In this document: positions 28,901-35,058 of the stretch, piece after piece
Position numbering within the stretch: position 1 is the first letter of the stretch
How the letters are laid out: the number at the start of each line of letters is the position of its first letter
Assembly: GCF_000499385.1 (NCBI RefSeq)
Contig: NW_013655243.1
Coordinates: 9,682-44,739 of the forward strand
Reading direction: 5' to 3'
Origin: Eimeria necatrix
Lineage: Eukaryota > Apicomplexa > Conoidasida > Eucoccidiorida > Eimeriidae
DNA length: 35,058 nt
Program-made: the position numbers and the translations under genes
The notes under the pieces: model-generated
The model's database searches: none
Seen by the model: the letters and a program-made list of their open reading frames with translations, nothing else
Told to the model about the DNA's origin: nothing

Positions 28901-30577
28901 TTGGTTGGGTTTGATTCATATTTGGATTTGTGTTTCGAACGGCAGTCTCTTTGGAGACAGAAATAAAAACAAAAAGGGAGACAGAAATAAAAACAAAAAG
29001 AGAGACAGAAATAAAAACAAAAAGGGAGACAGAAATAAAAACAAAAAGGGAGACAGAAATAAAAACAAAAAGGGAGACAGAAATAAAAACAAAAAGAGAA
29101 ACAGAAATAAAAACAAAAAGGGAGACAGAAATAAAAACAAAAAGAGAGACAGAAGTGAAAACAGAAACAAAGAGACAAAAACAAAAGATGAGAAGAAAAG
29201 CCAAACAAAATAACATAAACAGAAGAACAACAATAAAATAACAATAAAATAACAATAGTGACAATAATAACAACAATTATACCAAAATAAAAAAACGACA
29301 AAAATGACAATAATAATAATAACAATAATGGCAATAAAGATAACAAAGATAGCAACAAAACAACAACAAAAATAGCAAAAATAAAAACAAAACAACAACA
29401 AAAATAACAAAAATAAAAAAGCAACAACAACAACAATAATAGTAATAACAATAATAACAAAAAGAATAATAATAATAATAATAATAATAAAAAGAGTGAG
29501 TAAGGGAGAGCAGGAAGTGGGGCTTGCATGCAGCTGTGTGGGGACTTGTTTTCGTGGTTGGCAACAACAACAATAACAACAACAATAATAAAAAGAATAA
29601 AAATAATAATAATAACAATAATATTAATAACAATAATAACAATAACAATAACAATAATAACAATAATAATAATAATAATAAAAGTATTAATAATAAAAAT
29701 AAAAAAAACAAAAAAAAGCAGGAAGTGGGGCTTGCATGCAGCTGTGAGGGGACTTGTTTTCGTGGTTGGCAACAACAACAATAATAACAACAACAATAAT
29801 AAAAAGAATAAAAATAATAATAATAACAATAATAACAATAACAATAATAACAATAATAATAATAATAATAAAAGTATTAATAATAAAAATAAAAAAAATA
29901 AAAAAAGGAGGAAGTGTGGCTTGCATGCAGCTGTGAGGGGACTTGTTTTCGTGGTTGGGTTCGACGGTGAGGGTGTGGGGACTGCAGGGGACTTTGTCTC
30001 CTGCGAAGGGCCTGAGGGTGTCTCCTTGGGGATCGGATCCCACGCAGAAGTGGTGGGGCTTGCAGGCCCCACAGGGCAAGTCCTCGCTGGCTGTGGGGTA
30101 GAAGCCGGGGAGACAGTTGCTGCAGCTGGCCCTGGCGGTGGGGGCGGAGCTGCTGGCGAAGGAGTGGAGGGGACACTTCTCGCAGGCCTCCGCGGAGACC
30201 CTTCCCTTAAAGTGTCTCCTTCCGCACCCCACACAGACCTGGCTGTCTCCGAGGGCCCCGTAGGCCGGGTGCAGCAGCAGCCACCGCCGCAGCAAACTTG
30301 CTGCGCTGCTGGGGTCTCCAAGTGCAGCAGCAGACGCGGGCTGGTAGCCAGCTTCGCAGAGACAGTGGCTCAGGTCTGCAGCAAGACTTGCTGCTGCTGT
30401 CGAAGTGAAAGGGGGACACTTCACGGGGACAGCGCGAAAACCCCCCAACGAAAAGTGTCCCCTTTCCACCTCCACGCAACGCAGCTCCTCCTCCTCGTAC
30501 ACGGCGTAGTACCCCGGCAAACTGCAGCAGCAGCAGCAGCAGCAGCAGCAGCTGCAGCAGCAGCAGCAGCGGGGGCG

Positions 30578-30613
<36 letters not shown>

Positions 30614-32504
30614 GGGGCGGGAGCAGCGGGAGCTGCGACGGAGTGTTGAGGGCAAGTTCGACGGGCTGCGCGGGAGGACGCTCGGGGAGACACGGGGAGA
30701 CAAACCCCAAACCCTAAACCCCAAACCCTAAACCCTAAACCCTAAACCCTAAACCCTAAACCCTACCAGGAGCAGTGTCTGTCGTCGGAGGAGACAGCGC
30801 CTTCGACATGCGAGACGGAATTCGCTGGGCAGCCGCCCCCCGTGCAGCCCGTGTCCCCCACAGTGTCCTTGTACCAGCCTGCCCGCAAACCCTAAACCCT
30901 AAACCCTAAACCCTAAACCCTAAACCCTAAACCCTAAACCCTAAGCCGCAGAGGAGACCCTGCATCTCCGCGCCTGCGCGCGGCCTTTCTCCCCCCCTGC
31001 CGCTCCCCTCCGCCCCGAGTCCCCCCAAACCCTAAACCCTAAACCCTAAACCCTAAACCCTAAACCCTACCTGCGGGGCAGGGGGTGCACTCGGACTGGC
31101 CCTGTTCCTTGTGGTAGCCCTTGGCGCAGAGACACTGGTCCTGGCTGGTGGAGCCCTCAGCAACTGTCCCCTTTTTGAGGGGACACTTTCTGCAAGAAGA
31201 GAAGTGGACTTGAGGAGTCTCCTTGACAAGAGACAAGTTGTTGAAGGAGCCCGCGGGGCAGCGCATGCACATGCCGCCGCTGTAGAAGTGGCCGTCCCTG
31301 CATGCGACTCGAAAGGAGACCCTCGTGGAGGTGCTGGAGACGATCCCAGTCCCCACAACTTGGAAGGAGACAGTCTCCTCCTGGATGTCTCTTAGCCGCA
31401 GCGTGAGCGCCCCTGTCTCCGCGTCCACTGCGACGTTGCGCAGCGCGAAGGCCCGCTGCTGCGGAGTCCCCGCGGCGCTGAGGGCGAAGCTGCTGAGCCC
31501 GGGAGACGATCCCAGCGCCGATCCCAGAGACGATCCCGCCGATCCCAGAGACGATCCCGACCCCACAACTGCCGCCTCCAACACCTGCTCCTCCCCCAAC
31601 GCATACCACTCCCTTGCAGTGTACTTAAACTCCGGAGTTGCTGCAGTGGTGTCCAGCGGCAGCAGCTGCAGCAGGGGCCCCTCGAAGGAGCGGTGGAAGG
31701 TCATAAGCCACACGGAGCTCAGGTCTCCGGAGGCCCCTTGGGGGCCCCCGGGGGCCCCCCCGGGGGCCCCCCCGGCGGCCTCCCCCGCCGCGGGGGCCCC
31801 CGCGGCGGCGGCGGAGGGGGCCCCCGAGGGGGCCCCCGAGGGGGCCCCCGAGGGGGGGGGCCCCGTCTGCAGCAAACCCAAACCCACCAACTCCAACTCG
31901 CCACGGGAAAGAGACTCCACCCGGTGGGACAGCAGCATCTCCTTTTGCCCGTTCGGCTTCGTCAGCAACATTGGCTTCGGCTGCTGCGCCTGCGAGGAGA
32001 CACTTTGGAGACACTTGCAAGGACTTAGGAGACACTTCTCGAGACAGTTTGGAGACACTTTTGGAGACACTTTTGGAGACACTTTTGGAGACACTTTTGG
32101 AGACACTTTTTTGGAGACACTGTTTTGGAGGCACATTTTTGGAGACATTTTTGGAGACACTTTTGGAGACACTTTTGGAGACGCTTTTTTGGAGACACAT
32201 GTTTGGAGACACTTTTTTGGAGACACTTTTTCGGAGACACTTTTGGGGGAGACAAGAGGCGGCAGAGAGGGACACTTTGAGCGCAGACTGTGGGGCGCTG
32301 GGAGGGCGGAAGGGGACACTTCGAGGGGAGAGAAAGGGCTTTAGAAAAGCAAAAGGAGACACTTGGAGAGGAGACAGCAGACTGGCCAGGGGCTGGGCAA
32401 AAGAGACACTCAGGGAGGAGACAGGCCAGAAACGGGGAGACGGAAAGAAAGAGACGGAAGCAAAAGCGGAGTTCAGGGCGTCTCCAAAAACACCACAACC
32501 CCCT

Positions 32505-32559
<55 letters not shown>

Positions 32560-34004
32560 TGCAGCAGCAGCGGACCTCTGCGACGTAGAGGAGAGTGTAC
32601 CCCTTGTAGGGGTAGGCGACGACGTGCTGGGGCCTGTTGAGTCTCTGGCTGGAAGAGACAGAAGAGGAGACTTCGGAGACGAAGACGGAGGAGACAGTGG
32701 AGACGTCGTACTGCAGCAGCAGCAAACGGTTTGCTGCTTCGTCGGCCACGTAGCAGTCGAAGAGACTGGAGACAGTTCTTTCGGGAGTCTCCACGCAGAA
32801 GAGACCCCTGGGGGCCTCGAGGGGCCGGGGCAGCCCGGGCCAGTCTCCGCGGGCCTGCAGCAGCTGCAGGCTGCTGCTGAAGAGCAGCAACTGTCTCCTT
32901 TTGGAGTCGGCGAGCAGCAGGAAGCAGCCGGTCTCCGTCTGCAGCAGCGCGAGGGCCTGCGGCTGCAGCAGCGCAGCAGCAGCAGCAGCAAAAGGAGACA
33001 CTTGGTCCAGGTCCCGCGGCCGCGTCATGTCGTAGGCCTCCAACTGTCTCCTTTTCGCCACGTAAAAGGTCACTCTGTCTCTGTCTGCATGCACGGCCAG
33101 GGCCTTCGCCCCCGGGGCTTTGAAGAGGGCCAGGGGCTGTGGGGCGGGGCGGCTGCGGGAGGCGAAGAGGGCCCTCACGGAGTTGTCTCCGACCCAGAAA
33201 GTCAGGGCCTTGGGAAAGTCTCCTTCCAAAAAGGCCTTCCCAACTGTCTCCTTTTCGAAGCAGCTGCTGCTGGAGGCCCCCCAGTGCAGGCCCAGGGCGC
33301 TGAACTTCGCCACCTGCATTCCGAAGGTCCCCTCGGGCTCTCCGGGGGGCCCCCGGGGGGCCCCCTGGGGGGCCCCCTGGGGGGCCCCCGGGGGGCCCCC
33401 CTGAAACACTTCCAGCCGGAAACTCAGGGCCCGCCCCACGTGTGCAAACCCTAGAGACACCATTTTGTCTCCTCGCAGCAAACACACTTCCAGGCTGCTG
33501 CTGCTCCTCGCCTTCTCCACTTCGCTGCTCACCGTCACTTCCCTGACACCCGCAACGAGACCCAGGGTTTAGGGTTTAGGGTTTAGGGTTTAGGGTTTAG
33601 GGTTTGGGCTTGGGGTTGGGGTTGCGGTTGGGGTTGCGGGGCTCGCGGCGGCCGCGCGAGAGGGGTTAGGGTTTAGGGTTTAGGGTTTGGGGTTGGTTCG
33701 CGGGGCTCGGGGCGGCCGCGCGAGAGGGTTTAGGGTTTAGGGTTTAGGGTTTAGGGTTTGGCGGACTCTGCGACGAAGAACTTGGCCTCCGCGTCGTCGC
33801 CGCGGAGGGCCTCGCGGACCTCCTTGGGCTTCCCCACAACGGCCCCCCCACAAGGTGTCTCCGCCAAAGTGGCCAAGTAGAGACTGTCGGGAGAAAGTGT
33901 CTCCAACTGTCCCCTCGCGCGAATGAACAGCGGGAAGGGCCGCTCGCCCGCCCCCGCAGAGTTCGCCACGTACAACGCGTAAAAGTGACGCCGCAGGTCC
34001 ACTC
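18613..34004 (-). CDS. CRMP: Cysteine repeat modular protein (CRMP), GCC2/GCC3-type multi-pass membrane protein, 5' partial
   Basis: CRMPs are large apicomplexan membrane proteins; Toxoplasma CRMPa/b act in rhoptry discharge and Plasmodium CRMPs in parasite-host interaction. Twelve exons on the minus strand: 34004-33767, 33542-32576, 31989-31071, 30878-30767, 30521-29943, 28577-28367, 26708-25931, 24303-22683, 21774-21702, 21480-about 20679, 19806-18966 and 18700-18613 (stop). All junctions are in phase, about 2408 residues. Order of parts: a propeller-like region with recurring YVA-D/E strands, at least eight cysteine modules of the C-x-C-x2-GY/F...C-x2-C-P-x-G type, a membrane domain of roughly eight or nine helices, then a Ser-rich, collagen-like and acidic cytoplasmic tail. 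No kringle is visible. The 5' end and any signal peptide lie beyond the window. Which CRMP paralogue it is cannot be told. Confidence 0.8.
18701..18965. repeat. CAG-rich last intron of CRMP
   Basis: CAG runs broken by CAGCATTG and CAAAAGGAG units (CTG on the sense strand) fill the intron. They supply the CTGCAG acceptor of exon L. Confidence 0.85.
18966..19806 (-). CDS. CRMP: CRMP exon K (cytoplasmic tail with collagen-like tract)
   Basis: Acceptor TCTCCTCGCAG. It reads PRVERLLSELSREEQKETAY, IFDNEVMGGGMALSELYLSL and QQYEIFREKKRAFQERRHQA. About 75 residues of GPQGPPG / GGPQ repeats from GGGGCCCC units follow, then LGFTAEALEGIKEKVNCLLQ, SYEGEELQLEWMEE, poly-Ser and Thr/Glu-rich sequence. Donor AG|GTAACA is strong. 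Confidence 0.82.
19765..20168. repeat. Perfect 202-bp tandem duplication across CRMP exon K 5' edge
   Basis: Bases 19765-19966 recur at 19967-20168 with no difference that I can see except at the last few bases. The unit contains the first 42 nt of exon K, its acceptor, and about 160 bp of GGAGACAGTTTGG intron. Confidence 0.9.
20169..20678. repeat. GGAGACA array in CRMP intron
   Basis: GGAGACAGTTT, GGAGACACTAAAGA and CTAAGGAGACA units with short variants. Open reading continues from exon J into it, so the exon boundary is hard to place. Confidence 0.75.
20679..21480 (-). CDS. CRMP: CRMP exon J (last helix and cytoplasmic tail; 3' end tentative)
   Basis: Acceptor TTTGCAG beside a telomere-like run. 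It reads AISGSDFPVNVNLALALVVG, VALLLFGLEVSVNLAFAYFD, KSWEPIVVYDVEGDLIRLL, a Ser-Pro-Arg insert from GGAGACTGTCTCC units, and YFLKVMAETLGFAVVHMRLD. FVLRLGFAFHKVEEE, basic helices and a Ser/Asp-rich tail follow. The 3' end is chosen for phase (A|GTCCGA); T|GTCTCT nearer 20630 is an alternative. Confidence 0.7.
21481..21701. repeat. CRMP intron with two AAACCCT runs
   Basis: AAACCCT at 21483-21527 and 21634-21678 flank about 100 bp of unique GC-rich sequence. Both read TTTAGGG on the sense strand. Confidence 0.92.
21702..21774 (-). CDS. CRMP: CRMP exon I (73-nt, membrane domain)
   Basis: Acceptor TGTCTCCAG. It completes an Arg codon and reads NYSTLDNLENHSMSIWTFTI, then CIML. The 'PFxxxNxLxNLEN-S' pattern after a membrane helix is typical of the last part of CRMP-like membrane domains. 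Donor CTG|GTGCGT, phase 0. Confidence 0.8.
21775..22682. repeat. CRMP intron: GTAC palindrome and GGAGACAGAAGAGAA array
   Basis: GGTGTACGTACACC lies at 21804-21817. An AATTAGAGACAATT array (21895-22015) and a purine-rich AAAAGAGACAGAAGAGAA array (22020-22660) follow. The array is open on the minus strand in frame with exon H but has no conserved content. Confidence 0.82.
22683..24303 (-). CDS. CRMP: CRMP exon H (last Cys modules and multi-pass membrane domain)
   Basis: The split Cys codon with exon G completes C-K-CERGYAFKF. The modules end with CPIPGACLEFGGCAE and CSECLPGFTNGFGRNELCRP. Hydrophobic helices follow: ALLFVGYQLGLLLFNVLMAY, VIKIATNFLTCLSVLGVV, FFYSMLFYALLPVGLPVLAT, IPIYVTVLFFLHTA, YFRYFLLGIVGIAAWGIGIP, ARKLCVLVISAL and LWPASVIAVIFNIYHLRSQP. 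The donor AG|GTCCAA lies after PFDK; the following GGAGACA-rich intron stays open in frame and is easily mistaken for coding. Confidence 0.85.
24304..25930. other. CRMP intron between exons G and H
   Basis: Contains GGGGACAGAAGGGGACA units (24310-24420), GACAAAAAGC units (24490-24555) and a TTTATTTTATTTATTTTA run (24656-24745). AT-rich AAATAAATAAAAGTAAA (24835-25150), an AAAAGTGTCTCCAAATGAATAATGCAC array (25235-25480), an AGAGACAAAAAGAGACA array (25510-25690) and a CAG run (25881-25926) follow. No exon was seen. Confidence 0.75.
25931..26708 (-). CDS. CRMP: CRMP exon G (Cys modules and SLLQQGD repeats)
   Basis: Acceptor GGAGACAG. It reads LGLCVQPCPVGYYCLGGLDP, CLCARGFYRLGSGSGS, CSSCSVNSYKDWIGNEACKP and CLCRPGYFYDSLLRECLACK. 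About twelve heptapeptide repeats of the SLLQQGD / SLLRKGD kind follow, then PECVAGRRPLPPVDCPKY and SSIDDC. The repeat is a GGAGACAGTTTGCTGCAGCAA minisatellite read in frame. Donor T|GTCAGC. Confidence 0.82.
27985..28020 (-). other. Copy 1 of CRMP exon F tail, possible cassette micro-exon
   Basis: The minus strand reads AG|FYYLDQNTKTCE|GTGAGG: 36 nt, 12 codons, flanked by an acceptor AG and a donor identical to that of exon F. It is phase 0 at both ends, so inclusion would keep the frame. Transcript use is unknown. Confidence 0.5.
28169..28204 (-). other. Copy 2 of CRMP exon F tail, possible cassette micro-exon
   Basis: The minus strand reads AG|FYYLDQNTKTCE|GTGGGG, 36 nt. Base differences from exon F are few and synonymous, and the donor is slightly altered. 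Confidence 0.5.
28367..28577 (-). CDS. CRMP: CRMP exon F (Cys module)
   Basis: Acceptor GAACTGCGCAG. It reads CAAGYEYAGLESGKVVCRPV, GIECPPGSNTVETASTSLAD and CVCSAGYYLDQNTKTCE. Donor GAA|GTGAGG at 28366, phase 0. A residue or two joining exon E may be missing, because the usual C-x-C before AGY has only one Cys in this model. Confidence 0.8.
28578..29942. other. CRMP intron between exons E and F
   Basis: TTTGATTTAATTTGATTTAG repeats (28590-28915), an AGACAGAAATAAAAACAAAAAGGG array of about nine units (28956-29170), and AACAATAATAATAAC simple repeats (29225-29905). Two extra copies of the exon E tail interrupt the last part. Confidence 0.82.
29508..29957. repeat. Three copies of the CRMP exon E tail region
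   Basis: The segment AGGAAGTGGGGCTTGCATGC...TTTTCGTGGTTGG (about 50 bp) occurs at about 29509-29560, 29718-29769 and 29910-29957, spaced by roughly 190-210 bp of AACAATAAT repeat. The third copy overlaps the true exon end and donor. Confidence 0.88.
29943..30521 (-). CDS. CRMP: CRMP exon E (Cys modules)
   Basis: It follows an acceptor formed by a CTG array (CTGCTGCAG). It reads CLPGYYAVYEEEELRC, CLCEAGYQPAS, CVGCGRRHFKGRVSAEACEK, CSNCLPGFYPTASEDLPCGA and CKPHHFCVG. The 3' end used here, AA|GTCCCC at 29942, is the only phase-2 donor found and is tentative. The exon tail is repeated downstream. Confidence 0.75.
30522..31070. repeat. CRMP introns around exon D: CAG and AAACCCT runs
   Basis: CAG runs (30523-30552, 30579-30611) and AAACCCT runs (30712-30765, 30886-30943, 31026-31068). 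The AAACCCT runs on the sense strand create the GTAGGGTTTAGGG donors of exons C and D. Confidence 0.9.
30767..30878 (-). CDS. CRMP: CRMP exon D (short Cys-module exon)
   Basis: A 112-nt exon lies wholly between two telomere-like runs. It reads GWYKDTVGDTGCTGGGCPAN and SVSHVEGAVSSDDRHCS. Acceptor TTTGCGGGCAG, donor TG|GTAGGG. It completes the CPAG of exon C and the Cys of exon E, so the module continues smoothly. Confidence 0.82.
31071..31989 (-). CDS. CRMP: CRMP exon C (end of N-terminal region, first Cys modules)
   Basis: It starts AQQPKPMLLTKPNGQKEMLL. A Gly-Ala-Pro insert, a beta-rich stretch (SVWLMTFHRSFEGPLLQLLP; RLRDIQEETVSFQVVGTGIV) and the first cysteine modules follow: CRDGHFYSGGMCMRCPAGSF, CRKCP, and CLCAKGYHKEQGQSECTPCP. 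The donor G|GTAGGG is made by the telomere-like repeat. Confidence 0.82.
31990..32575. repeat. CRMP intron between exons B and C
   Basis: A GGAGACACTTTT array (about 31997-32250), purine-rich GGAGACA variants, and a CAG run (32503-32558) next to the exon B donor. Confidence 0.85.
32576..33542 (-). CDS. CRMP: CRMP exon B (beta-propeller-like)
   Basis: It reads VTVSSEVEKARSSSSLEVCL, a Gly-Pro-rich GGGGCCCC insert, LTFWVGDNSVRALFA, KALAVHADRDRVTFYVAKRR and PRGLFCVETPERTVSSLFDC. YVADEAANRLLLLQ and RPQHVVAYPYKGYTLLYVAE follow. The P-x-GL...YVADxxNxxLL pattern is typical of NHL/LDL-receptor-type blades. Phase 0 at the 3' end, donor GAG|GTCCGC. Confidence 0.78.
33543..33766. repeat. CRMP intron with TTTAGGG runs
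   Basis: TTTAGGG at 33566-33606, 33666-33690 and 33727-33760. Two imperfect copies of a GGTTCGCGGGGCTCGCGGCGGCC-type GC-rich segment lie between them. Sense strand reads CCCTAAA, opposite to the other CRMP introns. Confidence 0.9.
33767..34004 (-). CDS. CRMP: CRMP exon A (first visible; propeller-like)
   Basis: It follows a TCTCCTCAG acceptor. It reads VDLRRHFYALYVANSAGAGE, FPLFIRARGQLETLSPDSLY and AEAKFFVAE. The repeating LYVAN / LYLAT / FFVAE strands resemble NHL or YWTD-like propeller blades. Donor GA|GTCCGC, phase 2. Confidence 0.7.
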
Positions 34005-34610
34005 CTGAGGAGACAGACACCCCACGCCCCACAGATGAGGAGACAGACACCCCACGCCCCACAACTGAGGAGACAGACACCCCACGCCCCACAGATGAGG
34101 AGACAGACAGCTTAAGCCCCACAGATGAGGAGACAGACAGCTAAAGCCCCACAGATGAGGAGACAGACAGCTTAAGCCCCACAGTCTGGGGAGACAGACA
34201 GCTTAAGCCCCACAGGCTGAGGAGACAGACAGCCAAGCCCTAGTTTTGGAGACAGACACCCCAAGCCCCACAGTCTGAGGAGACAGACAGCCCAAGCCCC
34301 ACAGTCTGGGGAGACAGACACCCCACGCCCCACAGTCTGGGGAGACAGACACCCCACGCCCCACAGCTGAGGAGACAGACAGCTTAAGCCCCACAGTCTG
34401 AGGAGACAGACAGCCCAAGCCCCACAGTCTGGGGAGACAGACACCCCACGCCCCACAGGCTGAGGAGACAGACAGCCCAAGCCCCACAAATTTTGGAGAC
34501 AGACACCCCACAGTCTCAGGAGACAGACACCGCACGCCCCACAGCTTTTGGAGACAGACACCCCACACCCCACAACAGTTTGGGGGGACAGACACTCCAC
34601 ACAGGCCTCT
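34005..34610. repeat. Minisatellite of acceptor-like units upstream of CRMP exon A
   Basis: About twenty units of GGAGACAGACACCCCACGCC with CCACAG-CTGA variants, period 26-32 bp. On the sense strand each unit ends CTGTCTCCTCAG, the same string that serves as the acceptor of exon A. Confidence 0.88.
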
Positions 34611-35058
34611 GGGGTGTACAGACAGAGGGCAGGGTGAAGAGAGACACTGGGGACTTCTCCCCAGGTGGCTAGACACCTCAAAAGGAGACACAGGTCCACA
34701 GACACCCCACAGAGACACCCGCAGGTGTACAGACACCCCAGAGCTCCGTAATGACACCCCCGCAAAGTCTAAAAGCCCTCGAGTCCCCAGGAGACACTCC
34801 AGACTTGAAGAGACCCCCAAGACCCCCCAAGTCCCCTCAGAGTCCCCCAAAGTCCCCCCAGTCCCCCCGAGACTTTCGGAGTCCCCTTGAGTCCCCCCAA
34901 ACCCCCAAGTCCCCTCCAAGTCCCTCCAAGTCCCCCAACCTCCCCCCAAGTCCCTTAAAGTCCCCCCCAGTTCCTTAAAGTCCCCCCAAGTCCCTTAAAG
35001 TCCCCCCAAGTCCCTTAAAGTCCCCCCCAGTCCCTTAAAGTCCCCCCAACCTCCCCCC
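34611..35058. repeat. Right edge: AGTCCCCCCA-type tandem repeats
   Basis: After a degenerate GTGTACAGACACC segment, the sequence becomes CCCCAAGTCCCCT repeats (34780-34930) and then a regular 20-bp unit AAGTCCCTTAAAGTCCCCCC to the end. No exon was seen; the upstream CRMP exons must lie beyond the window. Confidence 0.8.

Noticed and set aside
28956..29170. Regular 24-bp AGACAGAAATAAAAACAAAAAGGG units as a coding repeat (ETEIKTKR)
   Set aside because: The frame is open only because the unit length is a multiple of three. It lies within an intron with no splice sites or conserved flanks.
34172..34949. Minus-strand frames of about 200-250 codons rich in GVSVS
   Set aside because: They are minisatellite shadows; each unit contains the same acceptor-like string and no conserved residue pattern.
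1..35058. tRNA, rRNA, transposon or reverse-transcriptase sequences
   Set aside because: No cloverleaf-like, rRNA-like or polymerase/transposase motif was noticed on either strand, though small RNAs could be missed by eye.

Overview
The window looks like nuclear DNA of a coccidian apicomplexan, most probably an Eimeria species. Three signs support this: CAG/CTG triplet arrays in introns and exons alike (in-frame poly-Ala, poly-Ser and poly-Gln), interstitial telomere-like AAACCCT/TTTAGGG repeats, and multi-exon genes whose introns are built from TGTCTCC/GGAGACA heptamers. Almost every long open frame here is a triplet-repeat artefact. The real genes were found by reading through splice sites and requiring the reading phase to match at each junction.

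Layout. (1) 4421 down to 1, minus strand: the 5' two thirds of an MCM-family helicase gene, best matched to MCM8. It starts inside the window and runs off the left edge just before the Walker A exon. (2) 4422-6121: repeat-rich spacer. (3) 8657 down to 6122, minus strand: IMP4, the U3 snoRNP/SSU-processome Brix protein. Its N-terminal, central-late and C-terminal exons are clear, but the exon(s) for the first half of the Brix domain are not visible. (4) 8658-10678: repeat-rich region with weak exon candidates on both strands. (5) 10679-18031, plus strand: an eight-exon gene for a probable type I membrane protein of about 1108 residues (signal peptide, collagen-like Gly-Ala-Pro tract, conserved globular part, C-terminal transmembrane segment). 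I do not recognise the family. (6) 34004 down to 18613, minus strand: twelve exons (about 2408 codons, 5' end outside the window) of a cysteine repeat modular protein (CRMP; annotated in Toxoplasma as GCC2/GCC3-domain protein). It has a beta-propeller-like N-terminal part, a string of cysteine modules, a multi-pass membrane domain and a long cytoplasmic tail. CRMPs act in rhoptry discharge in Toxoplasma and in host-cell interaction in Plasmodium. Genes 5 and 6 converge tail to tail with about 580 bp between stop codons.

The most unusual signal is structural. Short exon edges, with their splice sites, have been tandemly copied into neighbouring non-coding DNA at four places. These are two 36-nt in-phase copies of a CRMP exon tail, two further copies of another CRMP exon tail, a perfect 202-bp duplication of a CRMP 3' splice site, and three extra copies of the IMP4 terminal exon end. 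A further array upstream of the first visible CRMP exon repeats an acceptor-like sequence about twenty times. Intronic triplet arrays are nearly always CTG on the sense strand and often form the acceptor itself (CTGCAG). A 14-bp palindrome, GGTGTACGTACACC, is dispersed through introns and spacers.

All gene models are manual splice predictions without transcript support. Family names rest on recognised motifs, not on database searches.
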